Below, in pieces: positions 55,301 to 62,239 of a stretch of 64,000 bases of DNA. The translations under genes were made by a program, and so were the position numbers. Source of the stretch: Puffinus mauretanicus (Eukaryota; Chordata; Aves; Procellariiformes; Procellariidae); contig JAJKFH010000102.1 of assembly GCA_023333565.1 (NCBI GenBank), positions 992,001 to 1,056,000 of the forward strand. The letters run 5' to 3'. How positions within the stretch are numbered: the stretch's first letter is position 1; each line of letters begins with the position of its first letter. Below the pieces are notes generated by a model. The model saw only the letters and a list, made by a program, of their open reading frames with translations, was not told the origin of the DNA and did no database searches.

Positions 55301-57917
55301 CAACCCACTTGCATTAGAGAACCCTAGGTTCTCTAATGCAAGATACCACTTGCAGGCTGGTCAGCAATTGTGCCATTGCCTGTAGGGAACTGAAAAGGGT
55401 ATTTATTTTTATCCTGCTATTGGCTTATGGGATTTGAAAGTACCTTTTTTAGCTTGCATAAGTGTAAATATTGTTACTGGACCTCCTGACCTCTCAATGC
55501 TTGCTCCAATATTTGACCTTCTGACCGGCTCCAGGAGATGGCAAATTCCACAGGCTGGGTGAGGGAGCGTCTCCTGTTACAGAGACTTTTAATTTTGCTG
55601 AATGAGCTCCTGTTCTCATGCTTTAGGATGAGCAAAAAGGTTGGGGGTTGATCAGTTCCCCTTAGAGCCTTCTTAAATCTCGATTGCCTCTTCAGCTCTC
55701 TCCTATGCTAGGCCAGAGGCTCATATTGTTTTCATTCTCTTGTTACCTGTCAAGCCTGGCTATGTAAATGTTGCATAAAAAATGCTAGTAGGTACTGTGC
55801 AACTGCTTCGGGTACAGGACCCTCTCCCTACAAATAAAAATTTCTGTTTTGTATCATAGTTAACTTTCATGACTGTTCCTGCTCCTCCATCCAGGAGCTC
55901 TTCGAGGAGAAGTGAGTCATGCGTTACTACTCCAGAGCATGCAGTGCACATTCCCACAAGCTCTTCGTAAACCCACAGCTGGAAACTTCCAAGAAGACAC
56001 CTGCTCTGCATTCGGTGCGCAGAGCAGGGACTCAAAAGAGGCTTCTGAATGTACTTTCAGCTGAAAGACTTTTTTTTTCCTTCCACTGATCACTCCTTCC
56101 CCCACCTCACACTTCTCAAGTCACATCATGCCAGGACCCTCTGCTCGTCTCAGCTATGTGGTCATATGTAACGCTCTTTCCCTCCCCTGCCAGCACTGTG
56201 TATTTCCTGATCATAAGCATGCAGGAACCTGTGTGCATTCACCTACATTTTGTACTGCCTGGTGGCTTCATGAAATCCCTGTAAGGTGTCACAAAGGAAA
56301 ACTCAGTAGCTTGATTCTTCTTGTGGCAACCTGCGTACAGGTGGATAGAGACACTCCACACCTTCCTGCTCTAGAAACAGATGGGTATGCTCTTTTCAAT
56401 TTTGTAACTCAAGGAACCTTTGACTTTCTTGGCTTACTTATTTGACTATCATAAAGGCTGAAGATGCTGAGGATCACTTTTGGCTCTTTCTCTTGGGTTG
56501 AAAGAGAAAAATCTAAAATCCAGATTTTTCAGAAGTTTAGGAGCATTTTAATCGGTGAAGCTGATTTTTTTCATCTATGAAACCTGGCTTCAAATCTACT
56601 ATAGACCCAAAACTTTCCATTGGCTGGAAAGATTTAATACACAAGGAGTTAATCTGACTTTTTATTTAGCATAATTTTGTTCTCTTTGCCCCCAGTTCCT
56701 GGCTTACTGATTTTTATATTTTTCCCCTTATTATCTAGTTCTAGGAAAGCCTAACCTCTCTCTTCCTCAGTCATAAATAGAGTACATTTTCACCAACTGT
56801 CACAGCTACCTGTGTATCTCTCTCAGTTATTGTGTCTGTTATCTGAGCATAACTGCTCCCAGGTCTTAAAAAACTGCTCTGCACCTTGTGTCTCAGCGGA
56901 GCTATGTTCTGCAGGATCAGGGAGTCTCGGTTCTTCTTTCTAGTTAAGGATAATTGTCCTGATTAATTCCAAGAGCACAAATCTTTCCATTTTAGTTTCT
57001 TTGACATAGGCCAAAGAAATAAAAATTGAGACCCCAGATGGACTTCCCCATTTTCAAGTCTGAGGATGGTTAAGTTTAAGAAAAATCAGCTGCAAAACTT
57101 GGACCCTGCTGCCGACCCTCCCAGGGCTGGAAGCTGCGCCCCGGGGCGTATTCTCCCCTTCTCCAGAGTTGTCTGAAGTGCAGATCTAGACTTGAACTTC
57201 TGAAGTTTGATGGGTGTTTGTGATCTGGGGTTTTGATTCCATTTCATCTCTGATATAGTTTCTTTTTCCAAACCCTTGGGTAGTTGCCCTTTCCTAGAAC
57301 ACACGCTGAGCACAAGAAACATCCTTCTTAAAAAACACAAACACTCAGAAGAGGAACACAGAGAACTGAAAGAGTGTCACCAAGAAGTTTTGTTTCTCTA
57401 GAAACCCTACATAGGAAACCCTGGCCTCTGTGTTCCCTCAGCATTTGCTGTATTTATTTCTTTTCCTCCCCTCCAGATTGGGAGCATTTTCTGCCAAACA
57501 GAGAGAGGCTTTGTGAGATGAGGAAAGGCTCAGATTTTTGCAGCTTGTAAAGTATGTGCTGCCTCCTTCTGAGAGCTGAAGGCTAACTTCTGCCCCTGCT
57601 GCCCCACCTTCCCGCAAAAAGCAGCTCTTTTTAGTAATACCCCTCTTCTTACCCTCACTCTGCTGGGAAAAGGCCCATAACAGCTCCTGGCAGAACAGGG
57701 CAGAGATCCTGCCACGAGCTTTTCTTCAAAGGAGAAGAGAGGAAAAAAGCAGCACTGAATTTTCAAGTGAAATTGGCTGCCAAAGCTGAGGAGGGAATGA
57801 TAGGAGCAGTGGATATTTCCCTCAAACCGGGGATCTTCCCTCCCACTTCTCCCTCCCACGGGTATTTCCCCAGGATGGACTCACTTGAAGATTGATGCTC
57901 TCCCCGTCCGAGGCCAT
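10227..57917 (-). CDS. NINJ2: NINJ2 (ninjurin-2), complete coding sequence in three exons
   Basis: Ninjurin-2 is a small plasma-membrane protein of the ninjurin family, known as a homophilic adhesion and nerve-injury-induced protein. Its paralog NINJ1 oligomerises to rupture the plasma membrane during lytic cell death. Exons 57917-57885, 11998-11767 and 10390-10227 join at GT-AG sites in phases 0 and 1 to give 429 nt, i.e. 142 residues plus TAA. That equals the human length as I recall it. Residues 1-23 are a variable N-terminus. Residues 24-62 ([18 protein letters not shown] onward) are the amphipathic segment characteristic of ninjurins. About 64-87 is the first transmembrane helix, 90-103 a polar loop ([14 protein letters not shown]) and about 105-127 the second helix, ending FITAFGVQK. 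An N-V-T sequon lies at residues 47-49. The start is chosen because residues 1-11 ([11 protein letters not shown]) parallel the mammalian N-terminus and the context is AGGATGG. Confidence 0.95.
10391..11766 (-). other. NINJ2: NINJ2 intron 2
   Basis: A 1376-bp intron bounded on the minus strand by GTAAGG and CACAG. No repeat or further exon was recognised. Open frames in it (up to 128 codons) have no ninjurin similarity. Confidence 0.85.
11767..11998 (-). CDS. NINJ2: NINJ2 exon 2 (core exon)
   Basis: On the minus strand the acceptor is CTCCCCAG and the donor ACCG/GTAAGG. It encodes residues 12-88: [53 protein letters not shown] and the first membrane helix [20 protein letters not shown]. The [14 protein letters not shown] block and LKAVLEQG are diagnostic of ninjurins. 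232 nt; it ends with one base of a split Ala codon. Confidence 0.96.
11999..15094. other. Intron 1, unannotated part
   Basis: Unique-looking sequence with no gene or repeat recognised. An in-frame ATG lies 24 nt upstream of the exon 2 acceptor on the minus strand (12022) and would encode MRFLLSPQ only if the intron were retained. Confidence 0.55.
15095..15250 (-). repeat. MIR-like SINE remnant, reverse orientation
   Basis: In order on the plus strand are the reversed MIR landmarks: TATTGCCCACTTTTCAAGGG (for ...CCCATTTTACAGATG), then GGAAATTAGGACTTG, CAGTCACAGAACA (for AAGGTCACACAGC), then GCTGGCTGAACTGGTGCTTG (for GTGGCAGAGCTGGGATTTGA). The match is from memory of the consensus. The divergence indicates great age. 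Confidence 0.55.
15251..17871. other. Intron 1, unannotated part
   Basis: No gene recognised. The region has moderate GC content and several overlapping open frames up to about 135 codons on both strands, none with a recognisable motif or splice-supported structure. Confidence 0.55.
17872..18155. repeat. Pyrimidine-rich (CT) tract
   Basis: About 280 bp of mostly C and T on the plus strand without a fixed repeat unit. On the NINJ2 sense strand it is correspondingly purine-rich (GA). It carries chance Ser/Leu/Phe-rich open frames, which are not supported as genes. Confidence 0.7.
18695..18719 (+). repeat. G-run, G-quadruplex motif
   Basis: Four G-runs (4, 9, 5 and 3 G) separated by single T residues fit the G3+N1-7 pattern four times over. 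The motif is on the plus strand, i.e. the template strand of NINJ2. Confidence 0.75.
19083..19160 (-). repeat. Ancient CR1/L3-like fragment
   Basis: Contains AACATAGTAACAGCTG, CTAGATCAGACCAAAGGTCC, CTCTGACAGTGG and GCAGATGTGTAGGG in the order seen in an old amniote CR1-type repeat (reverse orientation). An A22 run (19161-19182) follows directly. The family name is uncertain. Confidence 0.5.
19161..19182 (+). repeat. Poly(A) tract, A22
   Basis: Uninterrupted run of 22 A between an old CR1-like fragment and the MIR-like element. Confidence 0.9.
19215..19415 (+). repeat. MIR SINE remnant
   Basis: The core GCTGTGTGGCTTAGGGCATC, then TTAGTTTCCCCATCTGCAAA and ATAATGAGAATG closely follow the MIR core (GCTGTGTGACCTTGGGCAAG ... 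CTCAGTTTCCTCATCTGTAA AATGGG). Left boundary approximate. Confidence 0.7.
20938..21145 (+). repeat. MIR-like SINE remnant with tail
   Basis: Reads GTTCTGAGCTTGGCTCTAAC, then TTAAAATGGGGATAAAACTA, ATGTTAAGAGCTTTCTAGCA and AACTAGCACAATGG, which follow the order of an old MIR-type SINE (TCTGTAAAATGGGGATAATA, GTAAAGCGCTTTG, CTAGCACAATGGGG). Boundaries are approximate; a short TG run lies inside. Confidence 0.5.
21215..21360 (-). repeat. MIR-like SINE remnant, reverse orientation
   Basis: ATTACCCACGTTTTAGTAAG, CAGCTGAGGAGTCAAAAGGC, GATCACAGATCAGTGA, ATGGCAGAGTACAGGATGAG and GTGTCCTGCCTTTGAGTCTC fit the reversed MIR order. It lies about 70 bp from a plus-oriented MIR-like element. Confidence 0.5.
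21361..24433. other. Intron 1, unannotated part
   Basis: No gene or interspersed repeat recognised. Open frames up to 152 codons occur on both strands (for example near 21.9-22.3 and 23.06-23.47 kb) but show no known domain. Confidence 0.55.
24434..24749 (+). mobile_element. CR1 LINE, 5'-truncated 3' end with intact ORF2 C-terminus
   Basis: CR1 is the main avian non-LTR retrotransposon. This copy starts at GGGAGGTTGTAGCG and ends in the diagnostic repeat ATTCTATGATTCTATGATA. Frame +, ending at TAG 24663-24665, still encodes the C-terminal tail of the CR1 reverse-transcriptase polyprotein, including [35 protein letters not shown] and [11 protein letters not shown]. Only a 5'-truncated fragment remains, so it cannot move on its own. 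Low divergence from the consensus I recall suggests a comparatively young copy. It lies antisense to NINJ2. Confidence 0.92.
25140..25648 (+). mobile_element. CR1 LINE, older 3' fragment
   Basis: Starts near CTCGAGTACTGTGTGTAGTT (CR1 GGAGTACTGTGTCCAGTT), passes GTGTCCAGAGGAGGGTGACC, GGTTCTTCACTGAGAGGGTG and GGCCACCAGGGAAGTGGTCA, and ends TATTCTATGATTCTAT. The reading frame is broken by stops and indels. It is about 390 bp from the younger CR1 and in the same orientation. Confidence 0.9.
25649..30775. other. Intron 1, unannotated part
   Basis: No gene recognised. Contains homopolymer A runs (near 26607 and 28421-28436) and moderate AT-rich sequence. Open frames are all below 100 codons. Confidence 0.55.
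30776..30975 (-). mobile_element. CR1 LINE fragment, reverse orientation
   Basis: Plus strand reads AACCTAAGTTGGAAAGGACC, TTTGGAGGTCATCTGGTCCA, GAGGTTGCTCAGGGTC, CCTCTCTGAGCAACCTATTG and GGACCACCCTCATAG, the complement order of a CR1 3' region. Moderately diverged and lacking the terminal ATTCTATG units. Confidence 0.85.
30976..45935. other. AT-rich central part of NINJ2 intron 1
   Basis: About 15 kb without a supported gene and without an interspersed repeat that I can name. It is AT-rich, especially 31.0-37.7 kb, and open frames are short (at most about 113 codons). A pyrimidine/poly-C stretch ending CCCTCTAG (about 32258-32289) resembles a plus-strand 3' splice site but no exon follows. 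An A-rich AAAAG tract lies at 42230-42258. Confidence 0.55.
42230..42258 (+). repeat. A-rich / (AAAAG)n simple repeat
   Basis: A run of A followed by AAGAAAAGAAAAGAAAAA units. Confidence 0.8.
45936..46524 (-). mobile_element. Solo LTR of an endogenous retrovirus (neoavian family)
   Basis: A 589-bp element with TG...CA ends (TGTCATGGTTTAACCC at the left, CCAAAACCAGCACA at the right), flanked by near-identical 5-bp direct repeats CATGT (45931-45935) and CATGC (46525-46529). Five-base duplications suit several ERV classes. Reading the minus strand gives the LTR in its usual orientation: TGTGCTGGTTTTGGCTGGGA at the 5' end, a TATATAAA box at 46250-46243 and a 3' part rich in TTTGCTTTGCTTG. No gag, pol or env sequence is attached, so this is the single LTR left after recombination. 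It lies in the same orientation as NINJ2. I recognise the family from many neoavian genomes but will not fix a Repbase name. Confidence 0.88.
46243..46250 (-). promoter_or_regulatory. TATA box within the solo LTR
   Basis: TATATAAA on the minus strand in a plausible U3/R position of the LTR, followed by GGGGGAAGAAGAAGGAAGG. Directs transcription, if active, toward NINJ2 exon 2. Confidence 0.5.
46530..49559. other. Intron 1, unannotated part
   Basis: No gene recognised. Includes a T-run near 47881-47897 and short open frames only. Confidence 0.55.
49575..49745 (+). repeat. MIR SINE remnant
   Basis: GTGTGTTCTTGGGTACATCA, TTTAACTGTCTCTACCTTGA, ATCTGTAAAATAGCAGGAAA, GGGGATTGTGAAGTTAAATT and TTATAAAACGCTTGTAGAAC follow MIR in order (TGTGACCTTGGGCAAG, TAACCTCTCTG, TCTGTAAAATGGG, GTGAGGATTAAATGAG, TGTAAAGCGCTT). 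Confidence 0.68.
50730..51900. other. GC-rich island in intron 1 with a 234-codon open frame
   Basis: A GC-rich block within otherwise AT-rich intron. The minus strand 51434-50730 is open for 234 codons from an ATG ([20 protein letters not shown] at its start), rich in Pro, Ser, Gly and His, with no domain I recognise. The plus strand has CTTTATAAAG (about 51307) and AATAAACTTTTG (about 51340), about 30 bp apart, which could be LTR-like or the 3' end of an unknown transcript. No splice-supported or homologous gene could be shown, so I do not call a CDS. Confidence 0.35.
51901..55307. other. Intron 1, unannotated part
   Basis: No gene recognised. A weak MIR-like stretch (GTGCCTCATTTTCCCCAGAT) lies near 52368. 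The short minus-strand frame at 54455-54273 was examined and rejected as an alternative first exon. Confidence 0.5.
55308..55342. repeat. Perfect 16-bp inverted repeat with 3-nt loop
   Basis: Left arm CTTGCATTAGAGAACC (55308-55323), loop CTA, right arm GGTTCTCTAATGCAAG (55327-55342). The arms are exactly complementary. A third CTTGCA copy follows at about 55350. Confidence 0.95.
55485..55760 (-). repeat. Ancient L3/CR1-like LINE fragment
   Basis: GGCAAATTCCACAGGCTGGG, CAGTTCCCCTTAGAGCCTTC, TCTTCAGCTCTCTCCTATGC and TTTTCATTCTCTTGTTACC occur in the order of an old amniote CR1/L3 3' region in reverse orientation. Highly diverged, so uncertain. Confidence 0.42.
57885..57917 (-). CDS. NINJ2: NINJ2 exon 1, coding part (11 codons)
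   Basis: The minus strand reads ATG GCC TCG GAC GGG GAG AGC ATC AAT CTT CAA and then the donor GTGAGT, giving [11 protein letters not shown]. It ends in phase 0, exactly matching exon 2, which starts GGC GTG AAT. The pattern M-x-S-x-x-E-x-I-x-L-Q matches the mammalian NINJ2 N-terminus, whose first coding exon also ends after LQ as I recall. The ATG context is AAAAGGATGG (A at -3, G at +4). Confidence 0.9.
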
Positions 57918-58380
57918 CCTTTTGCCCCCAGATCTCTTCCTCTGCGCACGGAGCTGGGCACTCTGCGCTCCCGGATACTCTCTCTTCACTGGACCGGGAC
58001 GCGCAGCTGCTGGAACAGACCTGCTATTCATCTGCCGGCGGCCGGCCGCCCGCCTTGGCATCAGCTGGGGGGCGAGAGAGGGGGTGGCACGCCAATTCTT
58101 CATTGTCCGGACAGTCTGTGGAACAAGCGTCCCTCTTAGACTTTCCGTGACAGTTGTGTTCATTACGTGTCCGTGCTACCTCTCCGAAGCCAGCTGAGCC
58201 TCATGAGCTCACTTGGGCTGGGACGCGGTGATGCAGCCAGTGTACCAAGAGGTTCCTGGCGTGGGCTGTGCAGCCGCAGCAGCGATCCCCATCTCTCCCT
58301 GTCTCCCCAGCGCACAGCAGAGCGTACGGATGAAAAACTAACGGTTGAAGAGATTAGGTCCAGAAAGTTGTGCCTGCTAG

Positions 58381-58408
58381 CTGCTGCTGCTGCTGCTGCC
58401 GCGGCAGC
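58381..58408. repeat. (CTG)n microsatellite with palindromic end
   Basis: Six CTG units followed by GCTGCCGCGGCAGC (58395-58408), a perfect 14-bp palindrome. On the NINJ2 sense strand this reads as GCA/CAG repeats in the presumed 5' UTR or core promoter. Confidence 0.85.
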
Positions 58409-58451
58409 AAAGATATTGTTACGGCTCAGATAAAATTTCCACTTCACTCTG

Positions 58452-58457
58452 TTTATA
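58452..58457 (-). promoter_or_regulatory. NINJ2: Candidate TATA box for NINJ2
   Basis: TTTATA on the plus strand, TATAAA on the minus strand within GGACTATAAACAGAG. It lies at the upstream edge of the CpG-rich block, about 535 nt before the start codon. No other support. Confidence 0.3.
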
Positions 58458-59032
58458 GTCCTTCTTCTCAGTTTTCTCCCCAGCCAAAATGCCCTTCCTT
58501 TCCCCTCCCCAACACTTCTTTTAGTTGAATTTGATATGTCTGGTCTCAGCTGAAATAAAATCTTGCTTTTTGCTTAAGTTAAAAGCAACTGTGAAGGATA
58601 CTGGAATGGAAACGTATGCAGCCAGAAGCAAGTCACAGTGTAGAAAAACATGTTGTTGTTATTAGGTGGAATCCTCAGGCAGAAAAATCAGCGTAATTGT
58701 CTAGATTTTAGAGAAACAGAGTAGCAGAGCTACTCCGTACTACTTGCAGATCAGGCAGTCATGTTTGGCTTTTGAAGGACAATTTCTGTAGTCACAGTAG
58801 CATAGAAAAATTATGGCAAGAAATATATTCTGTTTAAACAGTTTAGCCAAATGCATGTTCTAGTACTCCAGCCTGACTAAAAATTCTGACAAGTCTGTCA
58901 GTAGACGATCCTGTTGCATTGACGCTTCGCAGCAAAAGGCCTCATTTTGCAATGAAAATACCAGTGCTTAGTACTGCAAGTTCATTTCAAAGTGCTGATG
59001 AATTTAGCTTCTCTGCATTACTCTCAAACAGG

Positions 59033-59052
59033 TTTTTTTTTTTTTTTTTTTA
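59033..59052 (+). repeat. Poly(T) tract, T20
   Basis: Uninterrupted run of 20 T immediately before a reverse MIR-like sequence. Confidence 0.9.
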
Positions 59053-59175
59053 ACTTACAGCTGTATGAGCTGAAGCAGCAAGATGCGTTTAGGGACTGGG
59101 CTAACGTCACGCAGGAAAGCAGGACTAGGATACAGCTCATTTCATTCTTAGGCTTTGGCCTAAGGCTGAAAGCCC
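59053..59175 (-). repeat. MIR-like SINE remnant, reverse orientation
   Basis: CTTACAGCTGTATGAGCTGA, TTTAGGGACTGGGCTAACGT, CACGCAGGAAAGCAGGACTA and GGATACAGCTCAT parallel reversed MIR (TTACAGATGAGGAAACTGAG, GTGACTTGCCCAAGGTCAC, ACAGC, GGATTCGAACTCAG). The T-run plus TTACAG looks like a splice acceptor but is better explained this way. Confidence 0.42.
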
Positions 59176-59344
59176 GTCAGGAACCATGAGGCTGATTCTA
59201 CAATCAAAAGCTACCCTCAAGGTTCCTACTTTTGAATGAAAATTAAGATCCCTGTGTCTTGTTATCACTGAAGTGATTGAATTCTACAGGGAAATGGAGG
59301 TGAGAGGAAAGAGGCCACTCATTGCTACTCTTCAGCACCTGTTG

Positions 59345-59346
<2 letters not shown>

Positions 59347-59379
<33 letters not shown>

Positions 59380-59382
59380 AAA
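59347..59382 (+). repeat. T26 A10 homopolymer tract
   Basis: 26 T followed directly by 10 A, a self-complementary junction. Confidence 0.9.
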
Positions 59383-60836
59383 TGTAAGGAGCATTTAAAT
59401 CAAAATGCAGCCATCTGCTGCTGCTGACTTGCTCTCCTGATAGGAATCTGTATGTTAACTAAAAACTCTCTGTAAGTATACTATTGCACAGATATACTAT
59501 ATATTAAGTTAATATAAATAATTACCTGTTTTAATTTACTTTTCTTAGTGTCGTCTATAAAAAGATGCTATGGTTGATCAGTTTATAAATAAATATAGTT
59601 TATTAATAGATAATTTGTTGAGGCACTCCTGGGAGTTGAAAGGACTTCATGTTGTGCAGGTCCTTTGTGAACAGGCTTCGAGCAAACGACCTATGAAGTC
59701 TGGCCAAAGTTTTTTGAGCTCCTATATGTGCCATAAGCATAAAAACAAGTCCAAAATATCTTCTAGTGGTCAGACAGGAATGAAGTATCTATAATTTTAT
59801 TTAGTACATAAACAAATATCAACAGGGTACAAATTTCAGACAAGTCTGCATGATATATAACAATGTGCCTTTTTAAAACTATTTTTTCTTAGCATATCTA
59901 AATGCTATGCTAGGGGGTCTTTTTTTTCTTTCTTTTTTTTTTTTTTTTTTTTTTACACTCTCTCCAGAGAGGTATTGTAAAGAGTAATAATCTTGCATGA
60001 TGTCCTCAGAATACCTACAGAAATCAGTCAAAACTTACAGTAACGCTTGTGTCCTTGTAGGCACTTCAATCAAACCAGGTTTCCAATGCCCAGGATAACA
60101 TGAAAGAGTCTTTCTACAAAGTGTTTTAGTAGCAATGGCTGTATCAGCCTCCCTTGAAGTGTCTGGAGCCAAACACATTAGAATGAGAAAACTTCAAACA
60201 ATAAAATTTCTCTTGGAAATCATTTGTCTGTGACATTAATAGCAAAGCTCAGAGCCAAAAAAAAACATGAGAAGAGAGGGGAGTGGGTTTATTTTAAATT
60301 GAATTGTAGTAGCTGCCCAAGAAAGGAGTGCCTCAATGAACACAGATGTAACTAAGATTTACTCGTATTAAATGTGATTACAAAGAACTACATTTTTCAA
60401 ACTATCTTTCTAGTAACTGTTAATTATGATGCAAGAACGCACCATTGTAATGGTCCAAAATGCAGCCCAACTTCTAAAAGGGATTGTGTGACATGAGTGG
60501 CAGCACTCACCAGTTTTAGATTCAACAGACCCCAAACTCTCTTCCAGTCTGTTTTTATAACACAAGAGAAATAGGAGACCTCAAAAACCTGTTCTAATGG
60601 ATGTTGATTGATTAGAGTCTTTCTGTTAATGCATACTAGAGACGCATGGGGAAAGAGCAGTCCTCCTTGAAAGGAGGGTGGGGAGCATCTGGGGCATGAC
60701 GAAGAACAAGTATGTGATTTCCCTTGCAAGATCAGCCCACGCTAGCTGAGAGTGGAGCGGAGGCTCTGTGGATCAGCCACGTTCACTTGGGAGGAGCACG
60801 CATGGCAAAGTTGCTTATTTCCACCCCCATGCTCTC
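59383..60836. other. Upstream intergenic sequence
   Basis: AT-rich, no gene recognised. Contains a T22 run (59933-59954). Open frames are about 100 codons or less. Confidence 0.55.
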
Positions 60837-61021
60837 CCCTCCCTTATGCCAGCCAAAGTGCTTGTGCAGCCACCCAAGAAACCAGACAGAAGAACTTCTT
60901 GCAGCTGGAAGTTAAAAAAAAAAAAAAAAAAAAAAAGCAGGCTATTTTTTTGGCTGGGATCAGATCCCTGACCTGGTTCTGCACGTAACTGCACAAACAC
61001 TTATGCTGGCAGTAGGGAGGG
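60837..61021. repeat. Imperfect inverted repeat flanking an A23 tract
   Basis: The left arm at 60837-60887 begins CCCTCCCTTATGCCAGCCAA, and the right arm at 60968-61021, read on the minus strand, begins CCCTCCCTACTGCCAGCATA. Over the first 33 bases 28 match, with weaker similarity on both sides. The spacer of about 80 bp holds A23 (60914-60936). No known element recognised. Confidence 0.7.
60914..60936 (+). repeat. Poly(A) tract, A23
   Basis: Uninterrupted run of 23 A in the spacer of the inverted repeat. Confidence 0.9.
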
Positions 61022-62239
61022 CGCCCGGCGGGAAATGGAAAAAGCAGCTGGGAGTGGAGAAGGGTGGGGACAAGCCGGTTCAAGCAGCATTGCTGCTGGA
61101 TGTGTAACCACAGCGTTGCAGTGCTGGTGCCACCAGTGGGGCTGGCCTCTGCAAAGGGGACATGCGAAGAAGAGCTGCAATTCTTGGGCTTCAGCACTAG
61201 CCGGTAGAGACTGCTGGCAGCAGAAAGTAGGCCATGGTGTGTGAAGACTGATGCAAGAATTGCTCTTCCCCACCACTCTCAGATTTGTTGCGGTACTCGA
61301 GAGAGAACCATAACCGAGACCGCAAGAGTTTCTGTAGGACAACTACACTTCTAACAGAGCAAATAACAGGGCAACTTCACTTCTTAACTCTTCCCAGGCC
61401 TTGATTTTGTGTTACAAAAGTGGTTTGGTTTTGTTTTTGAGACACCCTTTCTCCACCCTGTAATTTTGGGCCACCTTTTCACTATATCAGGAAAGAAGTG
61501 TGCTACTGATTTGTTATGGGTGCATTCACCTGATTCTCTGAGAGGATATGAAGAGAGCTTGACCTGTTTAGCCTTACAGAATGAAAACCAAGAGGGATAC
61601 TGATGCCAACTACAAATCCACTAAACTGGAAAACTCTAGGGAGATGGAAACGCAGCATTAGCACAGGCACTAATTAATAAACTGGCTGAGAAGAAATGCT
61701 AGGTTAGAAATTAGAGGAAGGTTCTTGGTTGCCTAAGGGCTGATGTTCTGGAGAAGCCAGCCAGTGACAGTAGCAAGGACAAGAAACTGAACCGGACTGG
61801 AGATGTAGTTTGCTGAGTTTACCAAAAGGATGACCTGATACGGCTGCCTGTGACAGCCAGGGACTGACCCTGCGAACCATCCTTGTCCCAGGTCCCATTT
61901 CCATGTTTCACTGGTGGTCGTCTTTGAAGAGCAAAACTCAGCAATGCTGTAGTACATGCCGCTGCAAAAGTGAAGGCAAGTGACTAGGTAGCCAAAGGCC
62001 CATTTTTTGTAATTTCTTTAGGAGCATTAGTCCCATTGTCTTTCAATTAATGGTAGGGTTATAGCTCCTGGTTGCCTTCACCTTTTATAGGAGAAAACCA
62101 CGTAGCATAGCCTAGTGTTTGGGAGAGTAATAATCTTAAGGAAGGCTCTGGAGACAACACAAAGATGCAAGTAATACTTCTAAAATTCTCCCAGAGGGTG
62201 ATAAATGAACATGTACTTACCCGATGAATCATTAAATTA
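61022..62239. other. Upstream intergenic sequence
   Basis: No gene recognised. A GC-richer patch lies at 61.02-61.25 kb; its overlapping open frames (up to 117 codons, minus strand) show no known domain. Confidence 0.55.

Larger units (their letters stand above)
11999..57884 (-). other. NINJ2: NINJ2 intron 1 (about 45.9 kb)
   Basis: Bounded on the minus strand by GTGAGT (57884-57879) and CTCCCCAG (12006-11999). It occupies about 72 percent of the window. A very long first intron is also a feature of human NINJ2. The identified contents are listed separately (CR1 and MIR-like remnants, a solo LTR, simple repeats). No nested gene could be supported. Confidence 0.92.
57918..58460 (-). promoter_or_regulatory. 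NINJ2: NINJ2 5' UTR and promoter region, moderately CpG-rich
   Basis: This block just upstream of the start codon has roughly 30 CpG in about 550 bp, far above the surrounding sequence, with GCCGGCGGCCGGCCGCCCGC at about 58036-58055. A TATAAA (minus strand 58457-58452) is a candidate TATA box that would place initiation near 58.42 kb and give a 5' UTR of about 0.5 kb. The transcription start is inferred, not seen. Confidence 0.6.

Noticed and set aside
58163..58447. Poly-alanine coding frame across the CTG repeat
   Set aside because: The alanine run is only the translation of the microsatellite; no homology.
59053..59189. T20 plus TTACAG followed by an open frame (LYELKQQDAFRDW) as a splice acceptor and exon
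   Set aside because: The sequence is better explained as a poly(T) tract beside a reversed MIR-like element; no donor or homology.
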